From the NCBI RefSeq assembly GCF_001011035.1, contig NZ_CP011492.1:6751447-6815446 (forward strand): DNA of 64,000 bases, written 5' to 3'. Source of the stretch: Streptomyces sp. CNQ-509. GTDB lineage: Bacteria > Actinomycetota > Actinomycetes > Streptomycetales > Streptomycetaceae. The translations under genes and the position numbers were made by a program. The notes beneath the pieces were generated by a model. The model worked only from the letters and a program-made list of their open reading frames with translations. It did not search any database and was not told the DNA's origin. Below, one piece after another: positions 51,602 through 59,769 of this stretch. Numbering within the stretch: position 1 is the stretch's first letter; each line of letters opens with the position of its first letter.

Positions 51602-52386
51602 ACGGCGGTCTCCTGTCCCAGGTAGGCCGCGAGGACCGCGTCGTCGTCGCGGATCTCCCCGGGAGTGCCCTCCGCGATCTCCCGGCCGAGGTCGAGCACG
51701 GTGACCCGGTCCGCCAGCCGGGCCACGAACGCCACGTCATGTTCGATGAGCATCATCGTCAGTCCTTCCGTGCGCAGGCTCTCGATCAGCCGGGCCAGCG
51801 CCTCGCGCTCGGCGGCGCGCAGGCCCGAGGCCGGTTCGTCGAGCAGCAGCAGCCGCGGCCGCGCGCACAGGGCCCGGGCCACCTGCAGGGCGCGCTGCTG
51901 CCCCAGCGGCAGCACGTCCGCCGAGCGGTCCGCCCAGTCCGCCAGGCCCACCCGGTCGAGCGCCGCCTCGGCGTCGGCCCTGATGGCCGCCTCCTCGCGG
52001 TGGTGCCGGGGCAGCCGCAGCGCGGCGGAGACGAAACCGTGCCGGGTCCGGGCGTGCGCGCCCACCATGACGTTCTCCAGCGCGGTCATCCCGTGGAACA
52101 GCCGCGCGCCCTGGAAGACGATCGCGATGCCCTGGCGGGCCCGGGCGTGCGCGGACAGCCGGTCGATACGGCGCAGGCTGCCGCCGGCGCTGTAGTGCAC
52201 GGTCCCGTGGTCCGCCGTCAGATGGCCGCTGACGAGGTTGAACAGGGTCGACTTGCCCGCCCCGTTGGGGCCGATCACCGCGCGGGTCTCGCCCTCGGCC
52301 ACGGACAGATTCACGTCCTGCACGGCGTACACTCCGCCGAAGGCGCGGCCGAGATCCTCGACGCGAAGCATCGCCGCGGCCGTCAT
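51598..52386 (-). CDS. ABC importer ATPase, LivG type
   Basis: A 262-residue ATPase. Walker A is VIGPNGAGKSTLFNLVSG, the signature region LPLGQQRALQVARALC replaces the textbook LSGGQ (LPLGQQ is common in LivG) and Walker B is LLLLDEPASGL. The LivG H-loop reads MMLIEHDVAFVARLAD. ATG at 52386 was preferred over longer starts because it overlaps the stop of the binding-protein gene (ATGA). Works with LivF, H, M and the binding protein. Confidence 0.9.
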   Translation of the reverse strand: MTAAAMLRVEDLGRAFGGVYAVQDVNLSVAEGETRAVIGPNGAGKSTLFNLVSGHLTADHGTVHYSAGGSLRRIDRLSAHARARQGIAIVFQGARLFHGMTALENVMVGAHARTRHGFVSAALRLPRHHREEAAIRADAEAALDRVGLADWADRSADVLPLGQQRALQVARALCARPRLLLLDEPASGLRAAEREALARLIESLRTEGLTMMLIEHDVAFVARLADRVTVLDLGREIAEGTPGEIRDDDAVLAAYLGQETAV

Positions 52387-53570
52387 CCCGCGGCTTCCGC
52401 GGCCTCGGCCAGTTGCTTGCGGCCCCACTCGGTGGGGACCAGCTTGCCGTCCCGCACCTGGTTCATGGAGATGTTGACGACATCAAGGCCGGAGTGGTCC
52501 TCGGCGCTGTACGTGTACCGGCCCGTCGGCGTGACCAGGTCCATCGACTCCAGCGCGTCCCGGACCTCCGCCTTGTCCGTGCCGCCCGCCTTCTCGAACG
52601 CGGCGGCGATGAGCTGCGCGCCCGCGTACCCGTCCATGGCGAACTGCGGCGGCTCGTAGCCGTACTTCTTCTCGAACGGGTCGGCCATCTTGTCGATGAC
52701 GTCCTTGAGCTTGCCGTCCGGGAGCTCGTCGCCCACCACCCCGACGGCGCTCTGCACGTACACGTCCTCGGCCGCGTCGCCGACGGGCTCCAGCCACAGC
52801 TTGCTGGCCTGGGACGCGGTCATCACCAGCGGAATGTCGAGCCCGGCGGCGGCGTACTGCTTGGCGAGTGTCACCCCGGGAGCGCCGCTCGCCCACACGG
52901 CCAGCGCCTCTGCGTCCGAGTTGCGGACGTGGGTGAACACCGGGCTGAAGTCGGAGGCGTTGGTCTCGTACCGCTCGGTCTGCACCAGCTCGACGCCGTA
53001 CTCGGACGCGAACTTCTCCATCCCTTCGTACCCGGCCACCGCGTACGCCGACTTGGTGTCGTACGCCACGGCGATCTTGGTGATCCCCTCCGCCTCGAAG
53101 TACCGCAGCATCGACTCGGCGTACTTCGAGGAGGTCGCCGGCACGACGAAGGTGTGCGGCTGGATCGGGTCGACCTGCTCGTCGGCGGGTGCGAGTGAGA
53201 TGTACGGGATCTGCTCCCGCTCGGCCAGCGGCTCGACCGCCAGTGCGCAGTTGGAGAAGGTCGAGCCGATGATGGCGTCGACCCCGTCCTCCTTGAGCTT
53301 GTTGAAGTGCACGACGGCCTGGTCGGGGGCGGTCTTGTCGTCGAGCGTGGTCAGCTCGATCTTGCGCCCGTCGATCCCGCCCGCCTTGTTGATCTGGTCG
53401 ATGGCCAGCTCCACCGTCTTCGCCGCCTCGGTGCCCAGCGGGGCGTAGTTGCCGGTGAGCGATTCGATGAAGCCGATGTGGATCGGCCCTTCGCCGTCTG
53501 AGCCGGCGTCGTCGCCGCAGGCGGTGGCGAGCAGGGCGACCGCGGCGAGCAGGGGCAGGAGTCTGCGCAT
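52383..53570 (-). CDS. Periplasmic-type binding lipoprotein for branched-chain/aromatic compounds
   Basis: A 395-residue lipoprotein. The signal peptide MRRLLPLLAAVALLATACG carries the lipobox LLATAC, with the modified Cys at residue 18. The mature part is a type I periplasmic-binding fold: IHIGFIESLTGNYAPLGTEA, AIIGSTFSNCALAVEPLAER, IAVAYDTKSAYAVAGYEG and YEPPQFAMDGYAGAQLI. It captures the substrate outside the cell for LivHMGF. First gene of the transporter operon; its promoter resembles that of the broken hydrolase at 39448. AGGTTCACATG gives a modest ribosome-binding site. Confidence 0.9.
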   Translation of the reverse strand: MRRLLPLLAAVALLATACGDDAGSDGEGPIHIGFIESLTGNYAPLGTEAAKTVELAIDQINKAGGIDGRKIELTTLDDKTAPDQAVVHFNKLKEDGVDAIIGSTFSNCALAVEPLAEREQIPYISLAPADEQVDPIQPHTFVVPATSSKYAESMLRYFEAEGITKIAVAYDTKSAYAVAGYEGMEKFASEYGVELVQTERYETNASDFSPVFTHVRNSDAEALAVWASGAPGVTLAKQYAAAGLDIPLVMTASQASKLWLEPVGDAAEDVYVQSAVGVVGDELPDGKLKDVIDKMADPFEKKYGYEPPQFAMDGYAGAQLIAAAFEKAGGTDKAEVRDALESMDLVTPTGRYTYSAEDHSGLDVVNISMNQVRDGKLVPTEWGRKQLAEAAEAAG

Positions 53571-53692
53571 GTGAACCTCCGGAGATTGCCGCGCCCGGGG
53601 CCGCTGACGGATGTCCCCGGGCCGGCGGGGTGAGTGGAGCGGTCAGGCAGGACCCACGAGGTCGCCGGCTGCTGTGCCGGGAATGCAGTGCG

Positions 53693-53736
53693 AAGATAGG
53701 CGCAAACTTGACTGCCGTCAATATTGTGCCCAATAT
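53693..53736 (-). promoter_or_regulatory. Promoter and operator-like dyads upstream of the ABC importer
   Basis: On the minus strand: TTGACG (53721-53716), 17-bp spacer, TATCTT (53698-53693). A palindrome TTGAC-GGCA-GTCAA covers the -35, and ATATTG-GGCA-CAATAT (53721-53736) lies just upstream. The same arrangement occurs before the hydrolase at 39340-39378. Confidence 0.65.
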
Positions 53737-53799
53737 CAATCAGCCGCGGTTGGCGGCCCGCCGGGCCGTCCCGCCGCGCGCTGTCATTACGCTGACCGC

Positions 53800-54669
53800 A
53801 TGGGAGCAGAATCGGTGAACCCTGGTGTGGACGAGGGCCCTCTGACCAGTCGCGCAGGCACGTCCGCGGGCCTGCGCCCGCAGTCGGTGATGCTGACGTT
53901 CCTCGGCAATTACGTGCTCGGACGCGATATCGCCGTCTTCTCGGGCAGCTTCATCGACGTCTTCGCCCGCCTCGGCGTGGGCGAGCATGCCCTCCGCTCG
54001 ACGCTCACGCGCATGGTCGGCCGTGACCTGCTCGCCCGGCACCGCCGGGGCCGCCGGATGTACTTCGGTCTCACCGAGCGCTCGGCGGAGATCCTCCGCG
54101 ACGGGGAGACGCGGGTGTGGCAGCGCGGCGCGGTCAACGCCGACTGGGACGGCACCTGGACCGTCCTGGCCTTCTCGCTCCCCGAGTCCTGGCAGCGGCA
54201 GCGGCACGACCTGCGCGCCCGGCTGGTCTGGGCCGGCTTCGGCACCCTCGGGAACGGCATGTGGATCGCCCCGTCCGGTGTGGACGTCAGCCGCATCGTC
54301 AGCAGCCCGGAGCTGGCGGGCAGGGTCAAGGTCTTCTCCGGCACCGCCCAGCCGCCCACCGACGTCGGGCAGATGGTACGGCAGGCATTCGACCTGGACG
54401 GGCTCGTCGCCGGCTACAGCGACTTCCTGCTGCGCTGGGACATGCCGGACCCGTTCCCCGACGCGCCCGACGACTTGGCCCGCTACCTGCGCCTGCTCAC
54501 CGAGTGGCTGCAACTGGTGCGGATGGATCCGCGGCTGCCGGTACAGCACCTGCCGGCGGACTGGCCGGCCGCCCGTGCCCAGGACGTGGTGCACCGGCTG
54601 CGCAGCCGCTACGAGGGCCCCGCCCGGGAGATCGCGGACCGCGCCTGCGAGATCGTCGAGCTGGGCTGA
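53800..54669 (+). CDS. PaaX-family regulator
   Basis: A 289-residue PaaX-like repressor. The winged HTH occupies about 30-90 (SVMLTFLGNYVLGRDIAVFS, LGVGEHALRSTLTRMVGRDL), the central Cas2-like domain 100-180 (WDGTWTVLAFSLPESWQRQR, RARLVWAGFGTLGNGMWIAP) and the C-terminal helical domain 190-285. Family members respond to aryl-CoA thioesters. ATG at 53800 has no ribosome-binding site but a TACGCT -10-like hexamer 7 bp upstream, so the message may be leaderless. It is divergent from the transporter and converges with pobA. Confidence 0.85.
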   Translation: MGAESVNPGVDEGPLTSRAGTSAGLRPQSVMLTFLGNYVLGRDIAVFSGSFIDVFARLGVGEHALRSTLTRMVGRDLLARHRRGRRMYFGLTERSAEILRDGETRVWQRGAVNADWDGTWTVLAFSLPESWQRQRHDLRARLVWAGFGTLGNGMWIAPSGVDVSRIVSSPELAGRVKVFSGTAQPPTDVGQMVRQAFDLDGLVAGYSDFLLRWDMPDPFPDAPDDLARYLRLLTEWLQLVRMDPRLPVQHLPADWPAARAQDVVHRLRSRYEGPAREIADRACEIVELG

Positions 54670-54686
54670 CACCCGGCGCGGAGCAC

Positions 54687-55862
54687 TCATCCCAGCGGCA
54701 ACCCCGCGTAGTTCTCGGCGAGTTCGGCGGCCGCATGCGGGGACGTCGCGATGCGGTCCAACTGGGAGAGCTGCAGCCGGGTGTCGAAAGGGCTCTGCTC
54801 CGGGTCGGCGTGCAGGGCCGTGGTCATGAAGTACGAGAAGTGCTCGGCGCGCCACACCCGGCGCAGACACGTGTCCGAGTAGGCGTCGAGCAGGTCGGCG
54901 GAACCGCTCTCGTGCAGGCGGGCGAAGGCCCGCGCCAGCACGATGACGTCGGCCGCCGCCAGGTTCAGGCCCTTGGCCCCGGTCGGCGGCACGATATGGG
55001 CCGCGTCGCCCGCGAGGAACACCCGGCCGTGCCGCATGGGCTCCAGGACGTGGCTGCGCATCGGAAGCACCGACTTCGCGGTGACCGGGCCGCGGGCGAG
55101 CCTCCAGTCGCCGTCGACGGCGAACCGCGCGTCGAGCTCGTCCCAGATCCGCTCGTCCGGCCAGTCGGCGGGCTCTGCGCCGTTCGGCACCTGCAGGTAG
55201 AGGCGGCTGACGACGGGGGAGCGCATGCTGTGCAGCGCGAAGCCGCGCGGCGAGTGCGCGTAGATCAGCTCATCGCAGGAAGGGGCGACGTCCGCCAGTA
55301 TGCCGAGCCAGGAGTACGGGTACGTTCGCTCGTACACACGCTGCACCCCGTCCGGGAACGCCGACCTGGCCACCCCGTGGAAGCCGTCGCAGCCGACCAC
55401 GTAGTCACAGGTCAGGGCCTGCTCCCGGCCCCGGTGCAGGTAGCGGATCGTCGGCCGGTCGGTGTCCGCGCCCTCGACCGCCCGCACCTCGGCCTCGAAG
55501 AACAGCGGCGCGCCGTCCTTGAGCTGCAGGGCGATGAGGTCCTTGACCACCTCGGTCTGCGCATACACCCACACCCGGCGCCCGCCGGTCAGCGACGGGA
55601 AGTCGATCCGGTGCGAGCGGCGGTCGAAGCGCAGCTCGATGCCGTCGTGGACGAGCCCCTCGCGGTCCAGCCGCTCGCCGGCCCCGCAGGACCGCAGCGC
55701 GTCCACCGTGCTCTGCTCGAGGATGCCCGCACGCTGGCGCTGCTCGGCGTACGCGCGGTCGCGGCTCTCCAGGACCACGCAGTCGACGCCGGCCCTGCGC
55801 AGCAGCCGGGCCAGGAGCAGACCGGCCGGGCCGCCGCCGACGATGCCGACGGTGATGTGCAT
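54687..55862 (-). CDS. pobA: 4-Hydroxybenzoate 3-monooxygenase
   Basis: A 391-residue FAD monooxygenase, the exact length of the family. FAD motif GIVGGGPAGLLLARLLRRAG at the N-terminus, the DG motif YVVGCDGFHGVARSA near 160 and GDAAHIVPPTGAKGLNLAAA near 285. Substrate-contact segments RQRAGILEQSTVDAL and PYSWLGILADVAPS are intact. It hydroxylates 4-hydroxybenzoate, the expected product of the cou-like pathway, to protocatechuate. The start shares a base with the pcaL stop (TGATG), so pobA is the last gene of the pca operon. Confidence 0.95.
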   Translation of the reverse strand: MHITVGIVGGGPAGLLLARLLRRAGVDCVVLESRDRAYAEQRQRAGILEQSTVDALRSCGAGERLDREGLVHDGIELRFDRRSHRIDFPSLTGGRRVWVYAQTEVVKDLIALQLKDGAPLFFEAEVRAVEGADTDRPTIRYLHRGREQALTCDYVVGCDGFHGVARSAFPDGVQRVYERTYPYSWLGILADVAPSCDELIYAHSPRGFALHSMRSPVVSRLYLQVPNGAEPADWPDERIWDELDARFAVDGDWRLARGPVTAKSVLPMRSHVLEPMRHGRVFLAGDAAHIVPPTGAKGLNLAAADVIVLARAFARLHESGSADLLDAYSDTCLRRVWRAEHFSYFMTTALHADPEQSPFDTRLQLSQLDRIATSPHAAAELAENYAGLPLG

Positions 55863-57208
55863 CAGGTGACCCCCCTTTCGGGCTCATCGGGCTCATCGGC
55901 CTCTCCGGAAGCGCCGGGCTGTCCGGGCTGCGCCAGCGCGCGGTCGGCGACGGCGAACGCGGCGTTGGCGGCGGGCACCCCGCAGTAGACCGCCGACTGG
56001 AGCAGGACTTCCTGGATCTCGTCGGGTGTGAGGCCGTTGCGCAGCGCGGCCCGCACATGCATCGCCAGTTCCTCGAGGTGGCCGCCGGCCACCAATGCGG
56101 TGAGCGTGATGCAACTGCGGGTCGCGCGGCTCAGTCCCGGACGCGTCCAGATCTCGCCCCACGCGTAGCGGGTGATGAAGTCCTGGAAGTCGGCGGTGAA
56201 GCCGGTCGTGCGGGCGGCGGCCCGGTCGACATGGGCGTCGCCGAGGACGGAGCGCCGGACGGCCGTGCCGGCCGCACGCCGCTCCGCGTCGCTCTCTGCG
56301 GGCGTCCCCTGCCCGGTGAAGTGGGCGAGCAGCGCGGCCAGTACGGGGCCCGGCCGTTCGACGTTCGCGAGGTGGGCGGCGTGCGCCACCTCGGTCAGGC
56401 CCGCGCCCGGGATGCCGTCGGCCAGCTCGCGGGCGTGCGCGGGCGGGGTGGCCGGGTCGTCGCGGCCGGCGACCACGAGGGTGGGCGCGGTGATCCGCGG
56501 CAGGTCCGCGCGGAGGTCGTAGCCGGCCAGCGCCTCGCAGAGGGCGGCGTACGCGTACGGGTCCGCGCGGCGCAGGTCGCCGACGAGGGCGCGGGCCGCC
56601 GGCTCACCGGCGAACGCGGGTGTGAACCACCGGCCGGGCGCGGCCCCGGCCACCGGCTCCGTCCCCTTCTCCCGGACGAGCTCGGCCCGTTCGAGCCACG
56701 GGCCGGGGTCGCCGAAGCGGGCGGAGGTGCAGACCAGGGCGAGGCTGTCGACCCGGTCGGGGTGGTGCACGGCGAGCCACGCGCCGACGGCGCCGCCGAG
56801 GGAGATTCCGGCGTACCGGAAGCGGTCGATGCCCAGGTGGTCGGCGAGCTCGAGCACCAGACCGGCGAGCTCACCGACGCCGCCCGCACCTTGCGCGGCA
56901 CCTGCGCCCGGCTCGGCGGCTGCTGCCGTCCCGGCGACGGTGGCCGCTGCCGGCCCGGTACGGGGCACCGCGCCCGTCCTGACGCGGGTCGCCGCCTCCC
57001 GCCCGGTCCCGGGCAGCGGGCCGTCGGGCCGGACGCCGTGGCCCGGCAGATCCCACCGGACGACGCGGTGGCCGCGTGCGAGTGCGGGGAGCTGCGGGTC
57101 CCAGACGGCGAGCGAGGTGCCCAGGGCGGGCCCGAGGAAAAGCGGGGGAGCGGCGGCAGGACCGTCGACGCGGTGGTGCAGCAGCCGGGGACGTGGCGGC
57201 GGAGTCAT
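55862..57208 (-). CDS. pcaL: Fused 3-oxoadipate enol-lactonase / 4-carboxymuconolactone decarboxylase
   Basis: A 448-residue fusion typical of actinobacteria. Residues 1-290 are an alpha/beta hydrolase with the nucleophile elbow YAGISLGGAVGAWLAVHHP and catalytic His in TEVAHAAHLANVE. Residues 310-430 are the decarboxylase (RYAWGEIWTRPGLSRATRSC, MHVRAALRNGLTPDEIQEVL, SAVYCGVPAANAAFAVADRA). Fusions of this kind are usually about 370-400 residues. The extra length comes from an Ala/Gly-rich insert after GHGVRPDGPLPG, around residues 62-110. It has its own GGAGGTTCCCC ribosome-binding site. Confidence 0.9.
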   Translation of the reverse strand: MTPPPRPRLLHHRVDGPAAAPPLFLGPALGTSLAVWDPQLPALARGHRVVRWDLPGHGVRPDGPLPGTGREAATRVRTGAVPRTGPAAATVAGTAAAAEPGAGAAQGAGGVGELAGLVLELADHLGIDRFRYAGISLGGAVGAWLAVHHPDRVDSLALVCTSARFGDPGPWLERAELVREKGTEPVAGAAPGRWFTPAFAGEPAARALVGDLRRADPYAYAALCEALAGYDLRADLPRITAPTLVVAGRDDPATPPAHARELADGIPGAGLTEVAHAAHLANVERPGPVLAALLAHFTGQGTPAESDAERRAAGTAVRRSVLGDAHVDRAAARTTGFTADFQDFITRYAWGEIWTRPGLSRATRSCITLTALVAGGHLEELAMHVRAALRNGLTPDEIQEVLLQSAVYCGVPAANAAFAVADRALAQPGQPGASGEADEPDEPERGVT

Positions 57209-57365
57209 GGGGAACCTCCGGACGGGGGGCGCGGGTCGGCGCTACCGAGGGCGGTCCAGGCCGCAGGGGCGACCCGGCCGGGCACCGGTGGACCGTGGCA
57301 CCCGCGTGGTCGGCGCGGCTCGCGCCGGCGCCGGGTGGTGTCGCCGCGTGGTCAGGAGAGGTCAA
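57206..57365 (-). pseudogene. Probable remnant of pcaB (3-carboxymuconate cycloisomerase)
   Basis: Between pcaG and pcaL, where Streptomyces operons carry pcaB, only about 150 bp remain. A TTG at 57365 overlaps the pcaG end and opens a short frame (TSPDHAATPPGAGASRADHA). In another frame, PAAWTALGSADPRPPSGGSP runs into a TGA that overlaps the pcaL ATG, like every other junction of the operon. Both pieces could be the two ends of a deleted pcaB, but neither is diagnostic. The absence of pcaB is certain; the remnant reading is inference. Confidence 0.35.
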
Positions 57366-57903
57366 GGAAGACCGTCTCCCCTTCGCCCTGCAGGCGGATG
57401 TCGAAGCGGTACGTACGGTTCGGCTCCCGGGCCGCGATCAGCGTCGCGCGTCGGTCCGGCGGGAGCGAGGACAGTAGTCCGTCGGCCGTGTCGTCGAGGT
57501 ACATCCGGGTGTAGAGGTGGTGCAGCAGGCCGCGGGCGAAGAGGGCGACCGAGAGGTACGGGACGCCGCCCGGCGGCAGCGTGCGGGCGGCGTAGTGCCC
57601 GTCGGCGTCCGTCGGTATGCGCCCGAAACCCGTGAAGCGCACGCCGTCGCGGCCGATGACGGCACCGGTGACCTGGTCCCGGCGCAGCGACCCCGGCGCC
57701 CCGCGCCGCGAGCCGTCGGGGGCGGGCTGCCAGATCTCCACCAAGGCGTCGGGCACCGGGGCCCCGGCGCCGTCGCGGACGCAGCCGTGGACGGCGATGG
57801 CGTCGGGATGCCCCGCGGGGGCGAGGTCGCCGCCGCCCGCGAAGGGGAGGGCGTAGCCGTGGAAGGGGCCGACGGTCTGCGACGGGGTCGGGGGGAGGGA
57901 CAT
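57352..57903 (-). CDS. pcaG: Protocatechuate 3,4-dioxygenase alpha subunit
   Basis: A 183-residue non-catalytic subunit. Start MSLPPTPSQTVGPFHGYALP is the PcaG signature, followed by PVPDALVEIWQPAPDG, FTGFGRIPTDADGHYAARTL and LYTRMYLDDTADGLLSSLP. It lacks the full set of iron ligands found in PcaH, as expected. ATG at 57903 overlaps the pcaH stop (ATGA). Pairs with PcaH to cleave protocatechuate between the hydroxyls. Confidence 0.93.
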   Translation of the reverse strand: MSLPPTPSQTVGPFHGYALPFAGGGDLAPAGHPDAIAVHGCVRDGAGAPVPDALVEIWQPAPDGSRRGAPGSLRRDQVTGAVIGRDGVRFTGFGRIPTDADGHYAARTLPPGGVPYLSVALFARGLLHHLYTRMYLDDTADGLLSSLPPDRRATLIAAREPNRTYRFDIRLQGEGETVFLDLS

Positions 57904-58673
57904 CAGCGGCCTTCCTCGATCCAGGTGGCGGCGGGGCCGTCCAGGACGATGTCCCAGCGGTAGCCGAGGGACCACTCCGGCGTGGACAGCTCGTGGTCGT
58001 ACGCGGCGACCAGGCGCTCCCGGGCCGCGTCGTCGGTGACGGACTGCAGGATCGGGTCGTGCGGGAAGAGCGGATCTCCCGGGAAGTACATCTGGGTGAC
58101 CAGGCGCTGGGTGAACGCGGTTCCGAACAGCGAGAAGTGGATGTGGGCGGGCCGCCAGGCATTGGTGTGGTTACGCCACGGATAGGCGCCGGGCCTGACG
58201 GTGGTGAACGCGTACTCGCCGCGGTCGTTGGTCAGACAGCGGCCGACGCCGGTGAAGTTCGGGTCCAGCGGGGCGGGGTGCTGGTCGCGCTGGTGCGCGT
58301 AGCGGCCGGAGGCGTTTGCCTGCCAGAGCTCCACGAGCTGGTGGCGTACGGGACGGCCCGCCCGGTCGAGGACGCGGCCGGTGACGGTGATGCGCTCGCC
58401 GAGCGGCGCGCCCTGGTGCTGCCGGGTCAGGTCGCTGTCCAGCTCGGTGACGTCGGTGACGCCGAACACCGGCCCGGACAGCTCGACGGCCTCCGGATCG
58501 TCCAGGCCGACGAGCGGGTGCCGGGGGTGCCGCAAGGCGCTGCTGCGGTACGGAGCGTAGCCGCGGTCGGGGTGGTGCCGGACGGGGGCGCCGTCGGCCA
58601 CGGCCTTGGCGTAGGCGTCGTGCGCCTGTGCGATCTCGGCGCCGATGCCGGCCTGGGACAACGGTTCCGTCAT
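57903..58673 (-). CDS. pcaH: Protocatechuate 3,4-dioxygenase beta subunit (iron site)
   Basis: A 256-residue catalytic subunit. Iron ligands are visible as Tyr in NASGRYAHQRDQHPAP, Tyr in RPGAYPWRNH and two His in RPAHIHFSLFG, the standard 2-Tyr/2-His Fe(III) site. The start MTEPLSQAGIGAEIAQAHDA is typical. ATG at 58673 overlaps the stop of the damaged pcaF frame. Product of the pair is 3-carboxymuconate, which would need PcaB next. Confidence 0.94.
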   Translation of the reverse strand: MTEPLSQAGIGAEIAQAHDAYAKAVADGAPVRHHPDRGYAPYRSSALRHPRHPLVGLDDPEAVELSGPVFGVTDVTELDSDLTRQHQGAPLGERITVTGRVLDRAGRPVRHQLVELWQANASGRYAHQRDQHPAPLDPNFTGVGRCLTNDRGEYAFTTVRPGAYPWRNHTNAWRPAHIHFSLFGTAFTQRLVTQMYFPGDPLFPHDPILQSVTDDAARERLVAAYDHELSTPEWSLGYRWDIVLDGPAATWIEEGR

Positions 58674-59008
58674 GTGCGGTCACCTGCCTTTCCAGGACGA
58701 GGGCAAGGCCCTGGCCGACGCCGATGCAGTGGACGGCGAGCCCGGTGCCGGTGCCGGTGGCGAGCTGGTGGGCGACCGCAACGGCGGGCCGGGCGCCGGA
58801 GGCGATGGCCGAAGTCCCGCCCGGCCTGCGCCGGTGCCTTCCCCACGGCATCGACGGAGTCGAGCCGTGGCGTCCGTTCGACCGGGGCCCGTACGGCCTG
58901 GGCGGCGAGGTCGTCCGGGCGGATGCCGGACAGGGCGCCGCCGTACGTGACGGCCGGGGTGCGGACCGCGTCGACGATGTAGACGTCGTTGAGGCCGTCG
59001 GTCTTCAT
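58670..59008 (-). pseudogene. pcaF: pcaF (3-oxoadipyl-CoA thiolase) with large internal deletion
   Basis: The true start is intact (LNDVYIVDAVRTPAVTYGGA, LSGIRPDDLAAQAVRA, ATG 59008 overlapping the pcaJ stop). After about 48 codons the sequence jumps, out of frame, to the C-terminal end: GTGLAVHCIGVGQGLALVLE is legible in another frame. A thiolase is about 400 residues; here only 112 codons remain open. The active-site Cys region (VNRLCGSG-type) and the GHP motif are missing. The frame ends with ATGA at pcaH, so operon spacing is preserved. The last thiolytic step cannot be made from this copy. Confidence 0.75.
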
Positions 59009-59769
59009 GCCGATGCCCTCCCCGCGGTCTTGAGGGCCCGCAGCGCGCTCAGCTCCTGTGCCGTGGGCGGCACCGTGGTGCCAACGGCGTCGGCGGTCTT
59101 CAGCTCCCACCCGGTGGCCGCCCGCACCTGCTCCGCGGTCACGCCGGGGTGCAGCTCGGTCAGGACCAGCTCGGCGGTGGCCGGGTCGGGGCGCAGCACG
59201 CCCAGGTCGGTGATGACGGCGGTGGGGCCCTTGCCGCGCAGCCCGAGCCGGCGGCGGTCCCCGGGCCCCGAGCCGTGGCCCACGGAGGTGACGAAGTCCA
59301 GCCGCTCGACGAAGCTGCGGGGCGAGTGCCGCAGCACGATGAGGACCTCGCCGCAGCTCGCGGCGATCTCCGGCGCCCCGCCCGCGCCGGGCAGCCGGCC
59401 CTGCGGCCGGTCCGGGCCGCGGTCGACGACGGTGGTGTTGATGTTCGCGTACCGGTCGAGCTGGGCGGCGCCGAGGAAGCCGACGTCGATCCGTCCGGCC
59501 TGGAGCCAGTAGTTGAACATCTCCGGCACCGACACCACGGCGTCGGCGGTGTCGGCGAGCTCGCCGTCGCCGATGGACAGCGGCAGCCGGGTCGGCCTCG
59601 ATCCGATCGTGCCGGATTCGTAGACGAGCACCAGGTCCGGACGGGCGGTCCGCCGGGCGAGGTTCGCCGCGGTGCTCGGCAGGCCGATGCCGACGAAGCA
59701 GGTCCTGGCGTCCGCGAGGGCGCGCGCGGCGTTGACGGTCATCAGCTCGTCGCTCGTCCAGCCGCTCAT
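59005..59769 (-). CDS. pcaJ: 3-Oxoadipate CoA-transferase beta subunit
   Basis: A 254-residue CoA-transferase subunit. FVGIGLPSTAANLARRT is the glycine-rich start, followed by VYESGTIGSRP with the catalytic-type Glu in ESG. QAGRIDVGFLGAAQLDRYAN INTTVV follows. ATG at 59769 overlaps the pcaI stop (ATGA). With PcaI it charges 3-oxoadipate with CoA from succinyl-CoA. Confidence 0.92.
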   Translation of the reverse strand: MSGWTSDELMTVNAARALADARTCFVGIGLPSTAANLARRTARPDLVLVYESGTIGSRPTRLPLSIGDGELADTADAVVSVPEMFNYWLQAGRIDVGFLGAAQLDRYANINTTVVDRGPDRPQGRLPGAGGAPEIAASCGEVLIVLRHSPRSFVERLDFVTSVGHGSGPGDRRRLGLRGKGPTAVITDLGVLRPDPATAELVLTELHPGVTAEQVRAATGWELKTADAVGTTVPPTAQELSALRALKTAGRASA

